DNA from: Marinobacterium lacunae
Lineage (GTDB): Bacteria; Pseudomonadota; Gammaproteobacteria; Pseudomonadales; Balneatricaceae
Length of the DNA stretch: 64,000 bases
Direction: 5' to 3'
Assembly (NCBI RefSeq): GCF_000705555.1
Contig: NZ_JMQN01000013.1
Coordinates: 62,001 to 126,000 of the forward strand
This document shows, one piece after another, positions 44,881 to 56,155 of this stretch. The notes beneath the pieces are model-generated. The model searched no databases. It was given only the letters and a program-made list of their open reading frames with translations, and was not told the origin of the DNA. A program made the position numbers and the translations under genes. Each line of letters begins with the position of its first letter. The first letter of the stretch is position 1.

Positions 44881-46467
44881 ATGCTGAAAACAGTCTACGG
44901 CACCCAAGGCATGATGGTAGCGCCCCACCATCTGGCGGCTCAGGCCGGACGGGACGTACTTCGCGAAGGCGGCAATGCGGTGGAAGCGATGGTCGCGGCG
45001 GCCGCCACCATTGCGGTCGTTTACCCCCACATGAACTCTATCGGCGGCGACGGCTTCTGGTTGATACACGAGCCGGGCAAGGACCCGGTGGCCATTGACG
45101 CTTGCGGGCGTTCGGCGGCCAACGCCACACCGGCGTTCTATGCGGGGCTCGACGCTATTCCAAGCCGCGGCCCAACCGCCGCGCTGACCTGCGCCGGCAC
45201 CATTGGTGGCTGGGCCGAAGCACTAAAACTGTCCTCAAGCTGGGGGCGTGCACTGCCGCTGGCACGCCTGCTGGAAAACGCTATTGGCCACGCCCGTGCC
45301 GGCATTGTCGTAACCGAAAGCCAATCGGCGCTCACGGCCGCCAAGCTGGATCAGCTGCACGATCAACCCGGCTTCGCCGACACCTTTCTGCCCGACGGGG
45401 CAGTACCGGCAGCGGGTTCGATTCTGAAACAGCCAACGCTGGCCGCGACGCTCGAGCAGCTCGTCAAAGCGGGGCTCGACGACTTCTATCGCGGTGATCT
45501 GGCCCATGCCATGGCCGACGAGTTACAACGCCTGGGCAGCCCACTGTGCGCCTCCGACTTGTCGGCCTACAGTGCCAGTCAGGTCACGCCGCTGCAGGTT
45601 GAAGTACGCGGTGCGAAGATTTTCAACCTGCCGCCGCCCACTCAGGGGCTGGCCTCACTGATGATTCTCGGCATCTTCGACAAACTCGGCATCACCAATG
45701 CTGATGGGTTCGATCACATACACGGCCTGATCGAGTCGACCAAGCGTGCCTTCCGTGTGCGTGACCGCCATGTCACCGACCCCGGTCGTCTCAAGGCCGA
45801 CCCGCAATCCTTCCTGACTCAGACCGTGCTTGCCGAGCTGGCCGCCGAGATCGATCCGGCACGTGCCCTGCCCTGGCCCGACCCGGCAAGCCCCGGCGAT
45901 ACCATCTGGATGGGCTGCATCGACAGCGAAGGGCGTGCGGTAAGCTTCATTCAAAGTATTTACTGGGAGTTCGGCTCGGGCATCGTGCTCAAGGATACCG
46001 GCGTGAACTGGCAGAACCGTGGCATCAGCTTCTCGCTTGACCCAAACGCGTTGCAGGCATTAGAGCCGGGCCGAAAGCCCTTCCACACACTCAACCCTGC
46101 ACTGGCCCGCTTCGACGATGGCCGCGTCATGAGTTACGGCACCATGGGCGGCGAAGGCCAGCCGCAGACACAGGCCGCCGTATTCAGCCGCTACGCCATG
46201 TTTGGCGAACCGCTGCAACAGGCGGTGACCGCACCGCGCTGGTTGCTGGGGCGTACCTGGGGCGATACCAGCACAACCCTGAAGCTGGAAAACCGCTTCG
46301 ATCCGCAGCTGGTACGGCAGTTACGCGACGCCGGGCATGCAGTCGAACTGCTCGACGACGCCTTCAGCGACACCATGGGCCATGCCGGCGCTCTGGTGTT
46401 GCGCCCCGACGGTGTCATGGAGGGCGCGGCAGACCCGCGCAGTGACGGCTGCGTTACAGCGCTATAA
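44881..46467 (+). CDS. Gamma-glutamyltransferase-family (Ntn-hydrolase) enzyme
   Basis: A 528-residue enzyme with no signal peptide, so cytoplasmic. The autoprocessing nucleophile should be T341 in PGDTIWMGCIDSEGRAVSFI, followed by QSIYWEFGSGIVLKDTGVNW. This variant resembles the YwrD-like short-form GGT family rather than periplasmic GgtA. N-terminal features are GMMVAPHHLAAQAGRDVLRE and NSIGGDGFWLIHEPGKDP. It should cleave gamma-glutamyl or related amide bonds; the substrate is unknown. AGGAG precedes the ATG, 11 bases after the TauE-like stop. The 3' end overlaps chrA by 14 bases in convergent orientation. Confidence 0.9.
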   Translation: MLKTVYGTQGMMVAPHHLAAQAGRDVLREGGNAVEAMVAAAATIAVVYPHMNSIGGDGFWLIHEPGKDPVAIDACGRSAANATPAFYAGLDAIPSRGPTAALTCAGTIGGWAEALKLSSSWGRALPLARLLENAIGHARAGIVVTESQSALTAAKLDQLHDQPGFADTFLPDGAVPAAGSILKQPTLAATLEQLVKAGLDDFYRGDLAHAMADELQRLGSPLCASDLSAYSASQVTPLQVEVRGAKIFNLPPPTQGLASLMILGIFDKLGITNADGFDHIHGLIESTKRAFRVRDRHVTDPGRLKADPQSFLTQTVLAELAAEIDPARALPWPDPASPGDTIWMGCIDSEGRAVSFIQSIYWEFGSGIVLKDTGVNWQNRGISFSLDPNALQALEPGRKPFHTLNPALARFDDGRVMSYGTMGGEGQPQTQAAVFSRYAMFGEPLQQAVTAPRWLLGRTWGDTSTTLKLENRFDPQLVRQLRDAGHAVELLDDAFSDTMGHAGALVLRPDGVMEGAADPRSDGCVTAL

Positions 46468-47659
46468 GCGCACCCGAGGCACCGCCTGCCAGCACTACCA
46501 GCACAATTGGCAGGCGGCGCCAGAGCATCAGCGCCAGCAGCAGGATGACGGCCACGTCTTCAGCGCCATGCACGGCGCTGCCAATGACCGGATCCCAGAG
46601 TGCGGCCAGAAGCAGGCCAACCACCGCCGCATTGATACCGGCCAATGCAGCGCGCATGGCCGGGTGCTGACACAGGGTATGCCAGAACGGCAGAACGCCG
46701 ACCAACAGCAGAAACGCCGGCAGAAAAACCGCCAGTGTGGCCAGCAGTCCCAAAGCGAGTGCCTCAAGCCATCCTTGCGACGGATCGACAGCTGCGCCGA
46801 TGAACGATGCCAGCGTAAACAGCGGCCCCGGCACAGCCTGAGCCAGCCCGTAACCCGCCAGAAAACGGCTTTCCTCGATCAGTCCGGTGGTCACCACCTC
46901 ACTCTGCAACAGCGGCAGCACCACATGACCACCCCCGAACACCAGCGTACCGCTGCGGTACAAGCCGTCCACGAGTCTCACGCCATCACCGGGATAGAGG
47001 TGCACCAGCAGTGGCATCAGCATCAGACCCGCCAGCAGCAGGCCCAACCAGCACAACGCCTGAGCCCTGCCGATACCACCGATGGCGAGCGGGCTTTCCC
47101 CTTGAGCCGCCGTGGGAGACAGCCACAGCCTTCCTGCGAGTGCGCCCAGCGCGATGACCGCCAGCTGACTCCAGACCCCGCCAACGACCAACATCATGGC
47201 GGCACTTGCGAACATCAGCAGCAGATGTCGGGGGCCGGTTATCAATGAACGCCGCATGCCCGCGAGCGCCTGCGCCACCACAACCACGGCAACCAGCTTC
47301 AGCCCCTGAATGACACCGTACAGCCACTCACCCTCAAACTGACCCACGCCGATGGCGGCCAGAATCAGCAACAGTGCCGAGGGTAATGTAAACCCAAGCC
47401 AGGCCGCTATCAGCCCCGGATAACCCGCCCGCGCAAGACCAATCGCCATCCCCACCTGACTGCTGGCAGGACCGGGTAGCAGCTGGCACAGCGCGACCAG
47501 ATCCGCATATTGGCGATCTGAGAGCCAGCGACGGCGCTGCACAAACGCCTCCCGGAAGTACCCCAGATGCGCGACTGGCCCACCAAACGATGTCAGCCCC
47601 AGACGCAGAAAGATCAGAAAAACCTCAACCGCCGAAGATGGCGAATTACGAACGGACAT
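46454..47659 (-). CDS. chrA: ChrA-family chromate transporter (two-domain)
   Basis: A protein of about 401 residues with 10-12 membrane helices in two homologous halves. The N-terminal half has FLRLGLTSFGGPVAHLGYFR, RRRWLSDRQYADLVALCQLL and PGPASSQVGMAIGLARAGYP. The second half has YRSGTLVFGGGHVVLPLLQS, FLAGYGLAQAVPGPLFTLAS. These are the paired CHR motifs of ChrA, which exports chromate in exchange or with protons. The ATG at 47659 is the preferred start; another in-frame ATG at 47671 is possible. It converges with the GGT gene and is divergent from the cysK-like gene. Confidence 0.92.
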   Translation of the reverse strand: MSVRNSPSSAVEVFLIFLRLGLTSFGGPVAHLGYFREAFVQRRRWLSDRQYADLVALCQLLPGPASSQVGMAIGLARAGYPGLIAAWLGFTLPSALLLILAAIGVGQFEGEWLYGVIQGLKLVAVVVVAQALAGMRRSLITGPRHLLLMFASAAMMLVVGGVWSQLAVIALGALAGRLWLSPTAAQGESPLAIGGIGRAQALCWLGLLLAGLMLMPLLVHLYPGDGVRLVDGLYRSGTLVFGGGHVVLPLLQSEVVTTGLIEESRFLAGYGLAQAVPGPLFTLASFIGAAVDPSQGWLEALALGLLATLAVFLPAFLLLVGVLPFWHTLCQHPAMRAALAGINAAVVGLLLAALWDPVIGSAVHGAEDVAVILLLALMLWRRLPIVLVVLAGGASGALIAL

Positions 47660-47800
47660 AGAGATGCTCATCCTCAAAAAACCCGACCGCGCAGTCTAAC
47701 CCAAGGGTCTTTAAAAGATGTGACAGGACCAAGCTCAAGCCTGAGCTATGCTTAAGCGTGTGACAGTGCAGACTTTCACCTAAAAAGTACGGGGGAGAGC

Positions 47801-49288
47801 ATGAGCAAGCGTTATGAGAGCATCCTCGATACGGTGGGCAACACACCCTGCGTGCGCATCAATAAACTTGGCCCTCCCGGCATCAACCTGTACGTCAAGG
47901 TCGAAGCGTTCAACCCCATGGGCTCGGTGAAAGATCGGCTTGCTCTGGGCGTGATCGAAGATGCCGAACGCAAGGGATTGCTCAAACCTGGGCAAACGGT
48001 CATCGAAGCGACCAGCGGTAACACCGGCATCGGTCTGGCCATGGTCTGCGCCCAGAAAGGCTATCCGCTTGTGGTCACCATGGCGGAAAACTTCAGTGTC
48101 GAACGTCGCCGCATGATGCGCTTTCTTGGCGCTCGTGTAGTCCTGACCCCGGCCTCGGATAAAGGCAGCGGCATGCTCGCCAAAGCAGTGGAGCTGGCCG
48201 AGGCGCACGGCTGGTTTCTCTGCCGCCAGTTCGAAAACGAAGCCAATGCCGAGTATCACGCCCGCACCACGGCGCCCGAAATACTCGAGGCCTTTGCCGA
48301 TACACAGCTGGATTACTGGGTAACGGGCTTCGGCACCGGCGGCACCCTCAAGGGGGTTGCCGGCGTGCTCAAGCAGAGAAGCCCAAACACACGCGTGGTT
48401 GTGTGCGAGCCGGATAACGCACCGCTGTTGGGAAGCCATCTGCCCCAGTCCCGGGCGGACAACGGCATGCCCTCGGCCAGCCACCCGAGCTTTCGCCCCC
48501 ACCTGATGCAGGGCTGGACCCCCGACTTCATCTCCAAACTGACTGAGGATACGGTTAACGCCGGACTGATCGACGAGATCTGCCCCATCGAAGGCAGTAA
48601 AGCGCTCCAAGCCGCCATGGATCTTGCCCGCAAAGAGGGGATCTTCTGCGGCATTACCGCTGGCGCCACGCTGGCAGGAGGGCTGCAGATTGCGCAAACG
48701 GCCGCGCCCGGCACGACGATTCTGTGCATGCTGCCCGATACCGGCGAGCGCTATCTGAGCACACCGCTGTTCGCCGATATCGAAACCGAAATGACCCCTG
48801 AGGAGATCGAGCTGTCCCGCTCCACACCGGGCTACCGCTTCGACAAACCCTCGGCACCGCCACCGAGCGTCGCATCGCCCGTTACCGCAACACCGGAAGC
48901 CGAGCAGTTCCTCGCCGAGGCCCTGACAGACACCCACCAGCCGGTGGTGATGTTCGCACTGGAGTGGTGCGAGTTCTGTTGGTCGCTGAGAAAGCTGTTC
49001 AGCCGCTGCAAGATACCCTACCGCTCCGTCGACCTCGACAGTGCCCAGTACCAGCAGAACAACCTGGGCGGCTCGATACGCGCCGCACTCAACGCCCGTA
49101 CCGGCGTCGTCACCATCCCTCAGATCTTCATTGGTGGTGAGTTTGTCGGCGGATGCAGTGAGGTGTTCGACGAATACTCCAGTGGCCGCCTGAAGGAGCG
49201 ACTGAAAAACGCCGGGGTTGAGTATGACGATAGTCTGAAGCTCGATCCCTATTCACTGCTGCCCAGCTGGCTGCATCCACGCAAATAG
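47801..49288 (+). CDS. Cysteine synthase-like PLP enzyme fused to a glutaredoxin domain
   Basis: A 495-residue cytoplasmic fusion. Residues 1-335 are a fold-type II PLP enzyme of the cysteine synthase/CBS family: K44 (NPMGSVKDR) is the Schiff-base lysine, TSGNTGIGLAM binds the substrate carboxylate and GFGTGGTLKG the phosphate. A linker rich in Pro/Ser/Ala (about 345-370) leads to a glutaredoxin domain (about 375-480) with active site C390-E-F-C393, TIP cis-proline, and GGEFVGGCSE glutathione site. It should form cysteine or a related thiol, with its own redox partner. GGGGGAGA precedes the ATG. Confidence 0.9.
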   Translation: MSKRYESILDTVGNTPCVRINKLGPPGINLYVKVEAFNPMGSVKDRLALGVIEDAERKGLLKPGQTVIEATSGNTGIGLAMVCAQKGYPLVVTMAENFSVERRRMMRFLGARVVLTPASDKGSGMLAKAVELAEAHGWFLCRQFENEANAEYHARTTAPEILEAFADTQLDYWVTGFGTGGTLKGVAGVLKQRSPNTRVVVCEPDNAPLLGSHLPQSRADNGMPSASHPSFRPHLMQGWTPDFISKLTEDTVNAGLIDEICPIEGSKALQAAMDLARKEGIFCGITAGATLAGGLQIAQTAAPGTTILCMLPDTGERYLSTPLFADIETEMTPEEIELSRSTPGYRFDKPSAPPPSVASPVTATPEAEQFLAEALTDTHQPVVMFALEWCEFCWSLRKLFSRCKIPYRSVDLDSAQYQQNNLGGSIRAALNARTGVVTIPQIFIGGEFVGGCSEVFDEYSSGRLKERLKNAGVEYDDSLKLDPYSLLPSWLHPRK

Positions 49289-49409
49289 CACCGCCTGCAC
49301 TGCCGGGCGCTAGTGTCTACCTGTCATGCACGGGCCATTCCCGCTATAGTTTTTGCCCACCGGCGGGTTCAGGCCCGGTCTTTCACCCTCCATTGAACAG
49401 GAGTTCACG

Positions 49410-50297
49410 ATGAATTCAATCCGCATCGGCTTTATCGGCATGGGCCTGATGGGCGTCCCCATGAGCAAGCGGCTTCTCGACGCGGGGTTTTCCGTGCAGG
49501 TCTGGAACCGCTCTGCCGAGCGCTGCGCCCCGCTGGAGGCAGCAGGCGCGACAGTCGCCACAAGTCTCGCGGACCTGGTTCAGTCAAGCGATCTGCTACT
49601 TACCTGCGTCACCGATACCTCGGCGGTGGAAGCGGTGGTATTCGGTGCCGACGGCATTGCCAAACATGGCCGGACAGGCCAGATACTGATCGATTTTTCC
49701 AGTATCGATCCTGCCGCCACCCACGAGATGGCTGCCCGATTGAAAGCTGAGGCCGGTATCGAGTGGATAGACGCGCCCGTCTCGGGCGGAGTGGCCGGTG
49801 CCGAACAGGGTACGCTGGCGATAATGGCCGGCGGCGAGGCAGCGCTGATCGACCAGGTGCGTCCGGTGCTTGAACCTCTGTCACAGCGGGTCACGCATAT
49901 GGGGCCGGTTGGGTCGGGACAGGTCACCAAGATCTGCAACCAGATGCTGGTGTCCTGCAATGTGCTGGTGATGGCCGAGGTCATGGCACTGGCCGAGCGT
50001 TCGGGTGTCGATGCCGCACGCATCCCCGAGGCACTGAAGGGAGGTTTTGCCGATTCCATCCCGCTGCAGCTGACCGGCCCGCGCATGGCGAATCGCGATT
50101 TCGATGAGATCAAATGGCACGTCAAAACGCTGCTCAAGGATCTGGACATGGCGAATGCGCTAGCCAAATCGATGGGTAGCGCGGTTCCGATGGCGGGCCT
50201 TGGCGCCGAATTGATGCGCCAGCATGGCAGTAAGGGCTATCTGGATCAGGACCCCTGTACGCTGGTGGAGATGTATGACGGCCGCCGTCGGGACTAA
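49410..50297 (+). CDS. NAD(P)-dependent beta-hydroxyacid dehydrogenase (HIBADH family)
   Basis: A 295-residue enzyme starting MNSIRIGFIGMGLMGVPMSK. It has the Rossmann motif GFIGMGLMG, the substrate-binding DAPVSGGVAGAEQGTLAIMA and the catalytic Lys in GSGQVTKICNQML, the signature of 3-hydroxyisobutyrate, tartronate-semialdehyde, and sulfolactaldehyde reductases. The ATG at 49410 is preceded by AGGAG. It follows the cysK-like gene by 121 bases and may be co-transcribed. The exact substrate is not determined. Confidence 0.88.
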   Translation: MNSIRIGFIGMGLMGVPMSKRLLDAGFSVQVWNRSAERCAPLEAAGATVATSLADLVQSSDLLLTCVTDTSAVEAVVFGADGIAKHGRTGQILIDFSSIDPAATHEMAARLKAEAGIEWIDAPVSGGVAGAEQGTLAIMAGGEAALIDQVRPVLEPLSQRVTHMGPVGSGQVTKICNQMLVSCNVLVMAEVMALAERSGVDAARIPEALKGGFADSIPLQLTGPRMANRDFDEIKWHVKTLLKDLDMANALAKSMGSAVPMAGLGAELMRQHGSKGYLDQDPCTLVEMYDGRRRD

Positions 50298-50311
50298 GAC
50301 CAGCGGCCATT

Positions 50312-50333
50312 AAAACGCCCGCACAAGGCGGGC
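50312..50333 (-). terminator. Rho-independent terminator after dapB
   Basis: A six-base-pair GC stem (GCCCGC with GCGGGC) and five-base loop is followed on the minus strand by GTTTTAAT. It lies between the convergent dapB and dehydrogenase genes; only the dapB side has a U-run. Confidence 0.6.
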
Positions 50334-50389
50334 AAAGGGAACAACACACAACGGTGTATAAACCGGTAAATGCCGGTTCGATAAGTCTG

Positions 50390-52053
<1,664 letters not shown>

Positions 52054-52087
52054 GCTAACCCCCTCTCTGCGAAGACTGGCCATGAGA

Positions 52088-53221
52088 TCAGGTCATATCT
52101 TCGAAGAATTTCTTCACGGAGTCGAAAAAGCCATGCTTTTTCGGGCTGTGCTTGTGATTGCCTTCATCCATCGCTTCCTGGAACTCTTTGAGCAGCTCCC
52201 TCTGGCGGCTGTTGAGGCTAACCGGCGTTTCCACCGTTACCTTGACCATCAAATCACCGACACCACCGCCACGCACCGGGGTAATCCCCTTGCCGCGCAG
52301 GCGGAACAGCTTACCGGTCTGGGTCTCGGCTGGTATCTTCAGTTTAACGCGACCATCGAGAGTCGGCACATCCAGTTCACCACCCAATGCAGCATCGACG
52401 AAGCTGATCGGCACCTCGCAGTAAAGATGCTTGCCGTCGCGCTCGAAAATCGGGTGCTGAAGCACATTCACCTGCACGTACAGATCGCCGGCTGGACCAC
52501 CGTGCGATCCTGCTTCACCCTCGCCGCTTAAGCGAATACGGTCACCGGTATCGACACCGGCCGGAATCTTAACCTGAAGCGTCTTGGTCTCTTCCACACG
52601 ACCGTGGCCATGACACTTGCTGCACGGATCGGAGATCACCTTGCCCTCACCGCGACAGGTGGGGCAGGTCTGCTGTACCGAGAAGAAACCCTGCTGCATG
52701 CGCACCTGACCGACACCACCACAGGTGCCACAGGTACGGGCGCTGGTACCGGGCTTGGCGCCGGAGCCGTCACACACACCGCAGGCCACCAGTGTCGGCA
52801 CCTTCAATGTCTTTTCGCAGCCGCGCACGGCTTCTTCAAGGCTCAGGTCCAGGTTGTAGCGCAGATCGGCACCGCGCTGCACGCTGGAGCGACGACGGCC
52901 ACCACCGCCGCCTCCGAAGATATCGCCGAACACGTCGCCGAAGATGTCGGAGAAGTTGCCTTCAAAACCGCCACCGCCGCCGAAGCCGCCCTGGCCGTTA
53001 ACGCCATCATGACCGAACTGGTCATAGGCCGAGCGCTTCTGAGCATCAGAAAGCACTTCGTAGGCTTCACTGATCTCTTTGAATTTGTCTTCCGCTTCCT
53101 TGTTATCCGGGTTGCGGTCAGGGTGATACTTCATCGCCAGGCGACGATAAGCTTTCTTGATATCCCGGTCGGACGCATCGCGAGGAACGTCCAGTAGTTC
53201 GTAGTAGTCCTGTTTCGACAT
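52088..53221 (-). CDS. dnaJ: Chaperone DnaJ (Hsp40)
   Basis: A 377-residue type-I J-protein. J domain (1-70) with HPD in [11 protein letters not shown], a Gly/Phe-rich linker (about 77-110), a zinc domain with four CXXCXGXG repeats ([32 protein letters not shown]; about 145-205), then the substrate domain. It stimulates the DnaK ATPase. It follows dnaK by 118 bases. Confidence 0.98.
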   Translation of the reverse strand: MSKQDYYELLDVPRDASDRDIKKAYRRLAMKYHPDRNPDNKEAEDKFKEISEAYEVLSDAQKRSAYDQFGHDGVNGQGGFGGGGGFEGNFSDIFGDVFGDIFGGGGGGRRRSSVQRGADLRYNLDLSLEEAVRGCEKTLKVPTLVACGVCDGSGAKPGTSARTCGTCGGVGQVRMQQGFFSVQQTCPTCRGEGKVISDPCSKCHGHGRVEETKTLQVKIPAGVDTGDRIRLSGEGEAGSHGGPAGDLYVQVNVLQHPIFERDGKHLYCEVPISFVDAALGGELDVPTLDGRVKLKIPAETQTGKLFRLRGKGITPVRGGGVGDLMVKVTVETPVSLNSRQRELLKEFQEAMDEGNHKHSPKKHGFFDSVKKFFEDMT

Positions 53222-53268
53222 GATCCGAATCTGGTCTGGTCAGATGACTCCGCGGGAGCCGGACACGA

Positions 53269-53303
53269 CAACGCGGGTCAGGGATATCCCCGAACCCGCG
53301 TTG
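53269..53303 (-). other. Stable stem-loop in the dnaK-dnaJ gap
   Basis: CAACGCGGGT and ACCCGCGTTG form a ten-base-pair perfect stem, extended inward by a few more pairs around an ATAT-containing loop. It could tune dnaJ expression relative to dnaK by partial termination or mRNA processing. No U-run follows. Confidence 0.6.
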
Positions 53304-53339
53304 CCACTCTTTGTTGCTGTTCTTAGAGGTAGCGAACGC

Positions 53340-55259
53340 TTACTTCTTGTCGTCCTTAACCTCTTCGAACTCGGCGTCGACCACATCGTCAGCCGTGTCT
53401 TTGGCAGCGGATTCGGCGCCTTCGGCTCCACCCTGCTCAGCCGCTTCGGCGTACATCTTCTGCGCCAGAGTCGACAGGGCTTCGGTCAGGGCCTCGGTCT
53501 TGGCTTCGATATCAGCCTTGTCAGAGCCTTTCAGCGCTTCTTCCAGAGCGCTGATCGCCGATTCGATCTTCTCTTTCTCTTCCGCAGTTGCCTTGTCGCC
53601 TGCATCCTTCAGCGTCTTGTGCGCGGTGTGAACCATCGCATCACCCTGGTTGCGGGCCGCTGTCAGCTCTTCGAACTTCTTGTCCTCTTCAGCATGCGCT
53701 TCGGCATCCTGAACCATCTTTTCGATCTCGTCATCAGACAGACCGGAAGAGGCCTTGATCACGATGGACTGATGCTTGCCGGTCGCCTTGTCTTTCGCAG
53801 ACACATTGAGAATACCGTTGGCATCGATATCGAAGGTCACTTCGATCTGCGGTACACCGCGCGGCGCCGGCGGAATGTCGGCCAGGTCGAAACGGCCCAG
53901 CGACTTGTTCTGGTTTGCCTGCTTACGCTCACCCTGAACCACGTGGATGGTCACCGCGGTCTGGTTGTCATCGGCAGTTGAGAACACCTGCGACTTCTTG
54001 GTCGGGATGGTGGTGTTCTTCTCGATCAGCGCTGTCGCCACGCCACCCATGGTTTCGATACCGAGGGTCAGCGGCGTCACGTCGAGCAACAGAACGTCTT
54101 TTACATCGCCAGACAGTACGGCGCCCTGAATGGCAGCACCGATCGCAACGGCTTCGTCCGGGTTAACGTCCTTGCGCGGCTCTTTGCCGAAGAACTCGGA
54201 AACCGCTTTCTGCACCATCGGCATACGGGTCTGACCACCGACCAGGATCACCTCGTCGATCTCGGATCCGGACAGGCCGGCATCTTTCAGTGCGATGCGG
54301 CACGGCTCCAGAGAGCGCTGAACCAGATCTTCAACCAGAGACTCGAGCTTGGCACGGCTGACCTTGACGTTCAGGTGCTTGGGACCGGTTGCATCGGCGG
54401 TGATGTACGGCAGGTTGACGTCGGTAGACTGTGCAGAGGACAGCTCGACCTTCGCTTTCTCAGCCGCATCTTTCAGACGCTGCAGGGCCAGCGGATCATT
54501 GTGCAGATCGATGCCGCTCTCTTTCTTGAACTCGTCAGCCAGATAGTTGATCAGCTTGAGGTCAAAGTCTTCACCACCGAGGAAGGTGTCACCGTTAGTC
54601 GCCAATACTTCGAACTGGTGCTCACCGTCGACATCGGCGATCTCGATGATGGAGATATCGAAGGTACCACCACCGAGGTCGTATACAGCGATGGTCTTGT
54701 CACCCTTGGACTTGTCCATGCCGTACGCCAGCGCAGCCGCGGTCGGCTCGTTGATGATACGCTTAACTTCCAGACCGGCGATCTTGCCTGCGTCCTTGGT
54801 TGCCTGACGCTGAGAGTCGTTGAAGTAGGCCGGTACGGTGATAACGGCTTCGGTCACCGGCTCACCGAGGTAGTCCTCAGCGGTCTTCTTCATCTTTTTC
54901 AGCACTTCAGCCGAAATCTGCGGCGCCGCCATCTTCTTGTCCTTGACCTGGACCCAGGCGTCACCGTTGTCGGCTTCGATGATCTTGTACGGCACCATCT
55001 TGATATCTTTCTGAACCACTTCGTCCTTGAAACGACGACCGATCAGACGTTTGATCGCAAACAGGGTGTTGTCCGGGTTGGTCACCGCCTGACGCTTGGC
55101 CGGCTGACCGACCAGGATCTCGCCATCATTGGCGTAGGCGATGATGGACGGGGTCGTACGATCGCCCTCTGCGTTTTCAATTACTTTGGTCTTTTCGCCT
55201 TCAAGGATGGCCACACATGAGTTGGTGGTTCCGAGGTCGATACCGATGATCTTGCCCAT
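53340..55259 (-). CDS. dnaK: Chaperone DnaK (Hsp70)
   Basis: A 639-residue Hsp70. The ATPase domain starts [20 protein letters not shown] and includes [32 protein letters not shown] and VGGQTRMP. The substrate domain contains [15 protein letters not shown], and the C-terminal lid ends in EEVKDDKK. The ATG at 55259 follows GGAGC and gives the family N-terminus; the upstream in-frame start adds four residues. A sigma-32 promoter lies upstream. Confidence 0.99.
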   Translation of the reverse strand: MGKIIGIDLGTTNSCVAILEGEKTKVIENAEGDRTTPSIIAYANDGEILVGQPAKRQAVTNPDNTLFAIKRLIGRRFKDEVVQKDIKMVPYKIIEADNGDAWVQVKDKKMAAPQISAEVLKKMKKTAEDYLGEPVTEAVITVPAYFNDSQRQATKDAGKIAGLEVKRIINEPTAAALAYGMDKSKGDKTIAVYDLGGGTFDISIIEIADVDGEHQFEVLATNGDTFLGGEDFDLKLINYLADEFKKESGIDLHNDPLALQRLKDAAEKAKVELSSAQSTDVNLPYITADATGPKHLNVKVSRAKLESLVEDLVQRSLEPCRIALKDAGLSGSEIDEVILVGGQTRMPMVQKAVSEFFGKEPRKDVNPDEAVAIGAAIQGAVLSGDVKDVLLLDVTPLTLGIETMGGVATALIEKNTTIPTKKSQVFSTADDNQTAVTIHVVQGERKQANQNKSLGRFDLADIPPAPRGVPQIEVTFDIDANGILNVSAKDKATGKHQSIVIKASSGLSDDEIEKMVQDAEAHAEEDKKFEELTAARNQGDAMVHTAHKTLKDAGDKATAEEKEKIESAISALEEALKGSDKADIEAKTEALTEALSTLAQKMYAEAAEQGGAEGAESAAKDTADDVVDAEFEEVKDDKK

Positions 55260-55332
55260 GTTCTGCTCCACTATTCTTTATCGATTCCCCGGTGTTACGG
55301 GGAAACACACACTGTGTTAACTGTTGATTCTC

Positions 55333-55361
55333 TATATGGGTCTGGCCCAATGCTTTTCAAG
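55333..55361 (-). promoter_or_regulatory. Sigma-32 heat-shock promoter for dnaK
   Basis: The minus strand reads CTTGAAA, a 14-base spacer, then CCCATATA, which matches the RpoH consensus CTTGAAA-N11-16-CCCATNTA. It lies about 75 bases upstream of dnaK. Confidence 0.9.
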
Positions 55362-55383
55362 GCAACCGTTGCAGCTTTTTTGA

Positions 55384-55989
55384 TCAGCCTTTCGCAACCA
55401 TAACCATGGCCGGGCGCACCAGACGGCCGTTGAGCAGATAACCTTTCTGCATCACGGCAACCACGGTGTTCGGCTCGGCATCCGGCGCATCAACCAATGA
55501 CATCGCCTGATGGTGCTCCGGGTTGAATGCCTGCCCCTGCGGGTCGACCGGCTCGACATTGAACTTGCCAAGGCCATCGAGGAACAGTTTAAGCGTCATT
55601 TCCACGCCATCCTTGAGCGCCTTGGTCGCTTCATCTTCGGACTGGCAGACTTCGATCGCGCGCTCAAGACTGTCTACAACCGGCAGCAGTTCACCGGCAA
55701 ACTTCTCCAGCGCAAACTTGCGTGCCTTTTCGACATCCTGCTCGGCGCGGCGGCGCATGTTCTGGATCTCGGCCTGAGCGCGCGGCTGCAGCTCGGCCAA
55801 CTGTTTCTGCAGATCTGCAATCTCCGCCTCGGCCAGCGCCAGCTGTTCCTTGAGCGCTTCGGCATCGGCAGTGGCGTCGGCTGCTACCTCGACGTTCTCG
55901 GCACCCGGCTCGACCACATTCTCAGGCTGCTCCACATTGACCTGATCTGCTGCCGGTGTCTCTGTCTGCTTCTGCTGTTCGTCTGCCAT
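55384..55989 (-). CDS. grpE: Nucleotide exchange factor GrpE
   Basis: A 201-residue exchange factor for DnaK. It has an acidic disordered start ([20 protein letters not shown]), a long coiled coil (about 45-100) and the GrpE head with [12 protein letters not shown] and [20 protein letters not shown] then [20 protein letters not shown]. The ATG at 55989 is chosen because GGAGA precedes it; an earlier start adds eight residues. It has its own sigma-32 promoter. Confidence 0.97.
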   Translation of the reverse strand: MADEQQKQTETPAADQVNVEQPENVVEPGAENVEVAADATADAEALKEQLALAEAEIADLQKQLAELQPRAQAEIQNMRRRAEQDVEKARKFALEKFAGELLPVVDSLERAIEVCQSEDEATKALKDGVEMTLKLFLDGLGKFNVEPVDPQGQAFNPEHHQAMSLVDAPDAEPNTVVAVMQKGYLLNGRLVRPAMVMVAKG

Positions 55990-56029
55990 CGGGTTTCTCC
56001 ACATGGTTTGCAACTTATTACTGGCTCCC

Positions 56030-56058
56030 TATATGGGGCTGTCCTCGGTCGATTCAAG
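56030..56058 (-). promoter_or_regulatory. Sigma-32 heat-shock promoter for grpE
   Basis: The minus strand reads CTTGAAT, a 14-base spacer, then CCCATATA, one base away from the RpoH consensus. It lies about 41 bases upstream of the grpE start. Confidence 0.85.
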
Positions 56059-56127
56059 GGTAATTTGCGCGGGAATTTTCCGGCGGGGGATTGCAGGTCT
56101 GCTGTAAATGGCTTATACAGCAAACTA

Positions 56128-56143
56128 CTGTATAGAAAACCAG
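56128..56143 (+). promoter_or_regulatory. LexA (SOS) box upstream of recN
   Basis: TACTGTATAGAAAACCAGTA around these bases matches the gammaproteobacterial LexA consensus, with CTG and CAG ten bases apart. It lies 13 bases before the recN start, so bound LexA would block transcription or initiation. RecN is a known SOS gene. Confidence 0.88.
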
Positions 56144-56155
56144 TAAAGGGCCGCT

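Noticed and set aside
46337-47248. 303-codon plus-strand frame opposite chrA, starting within the GGT gene
   Set aside because: It is a Gln/Arg-rich shadow of ChrA; ChrA motifs on the minus strand are clear.
56102-56120. Second LexA box upstream of recN (CTGTAAATGGCTTATACAG)
   Set aside because: The CTG-CAG spacing is 13 rather than 10 bases.
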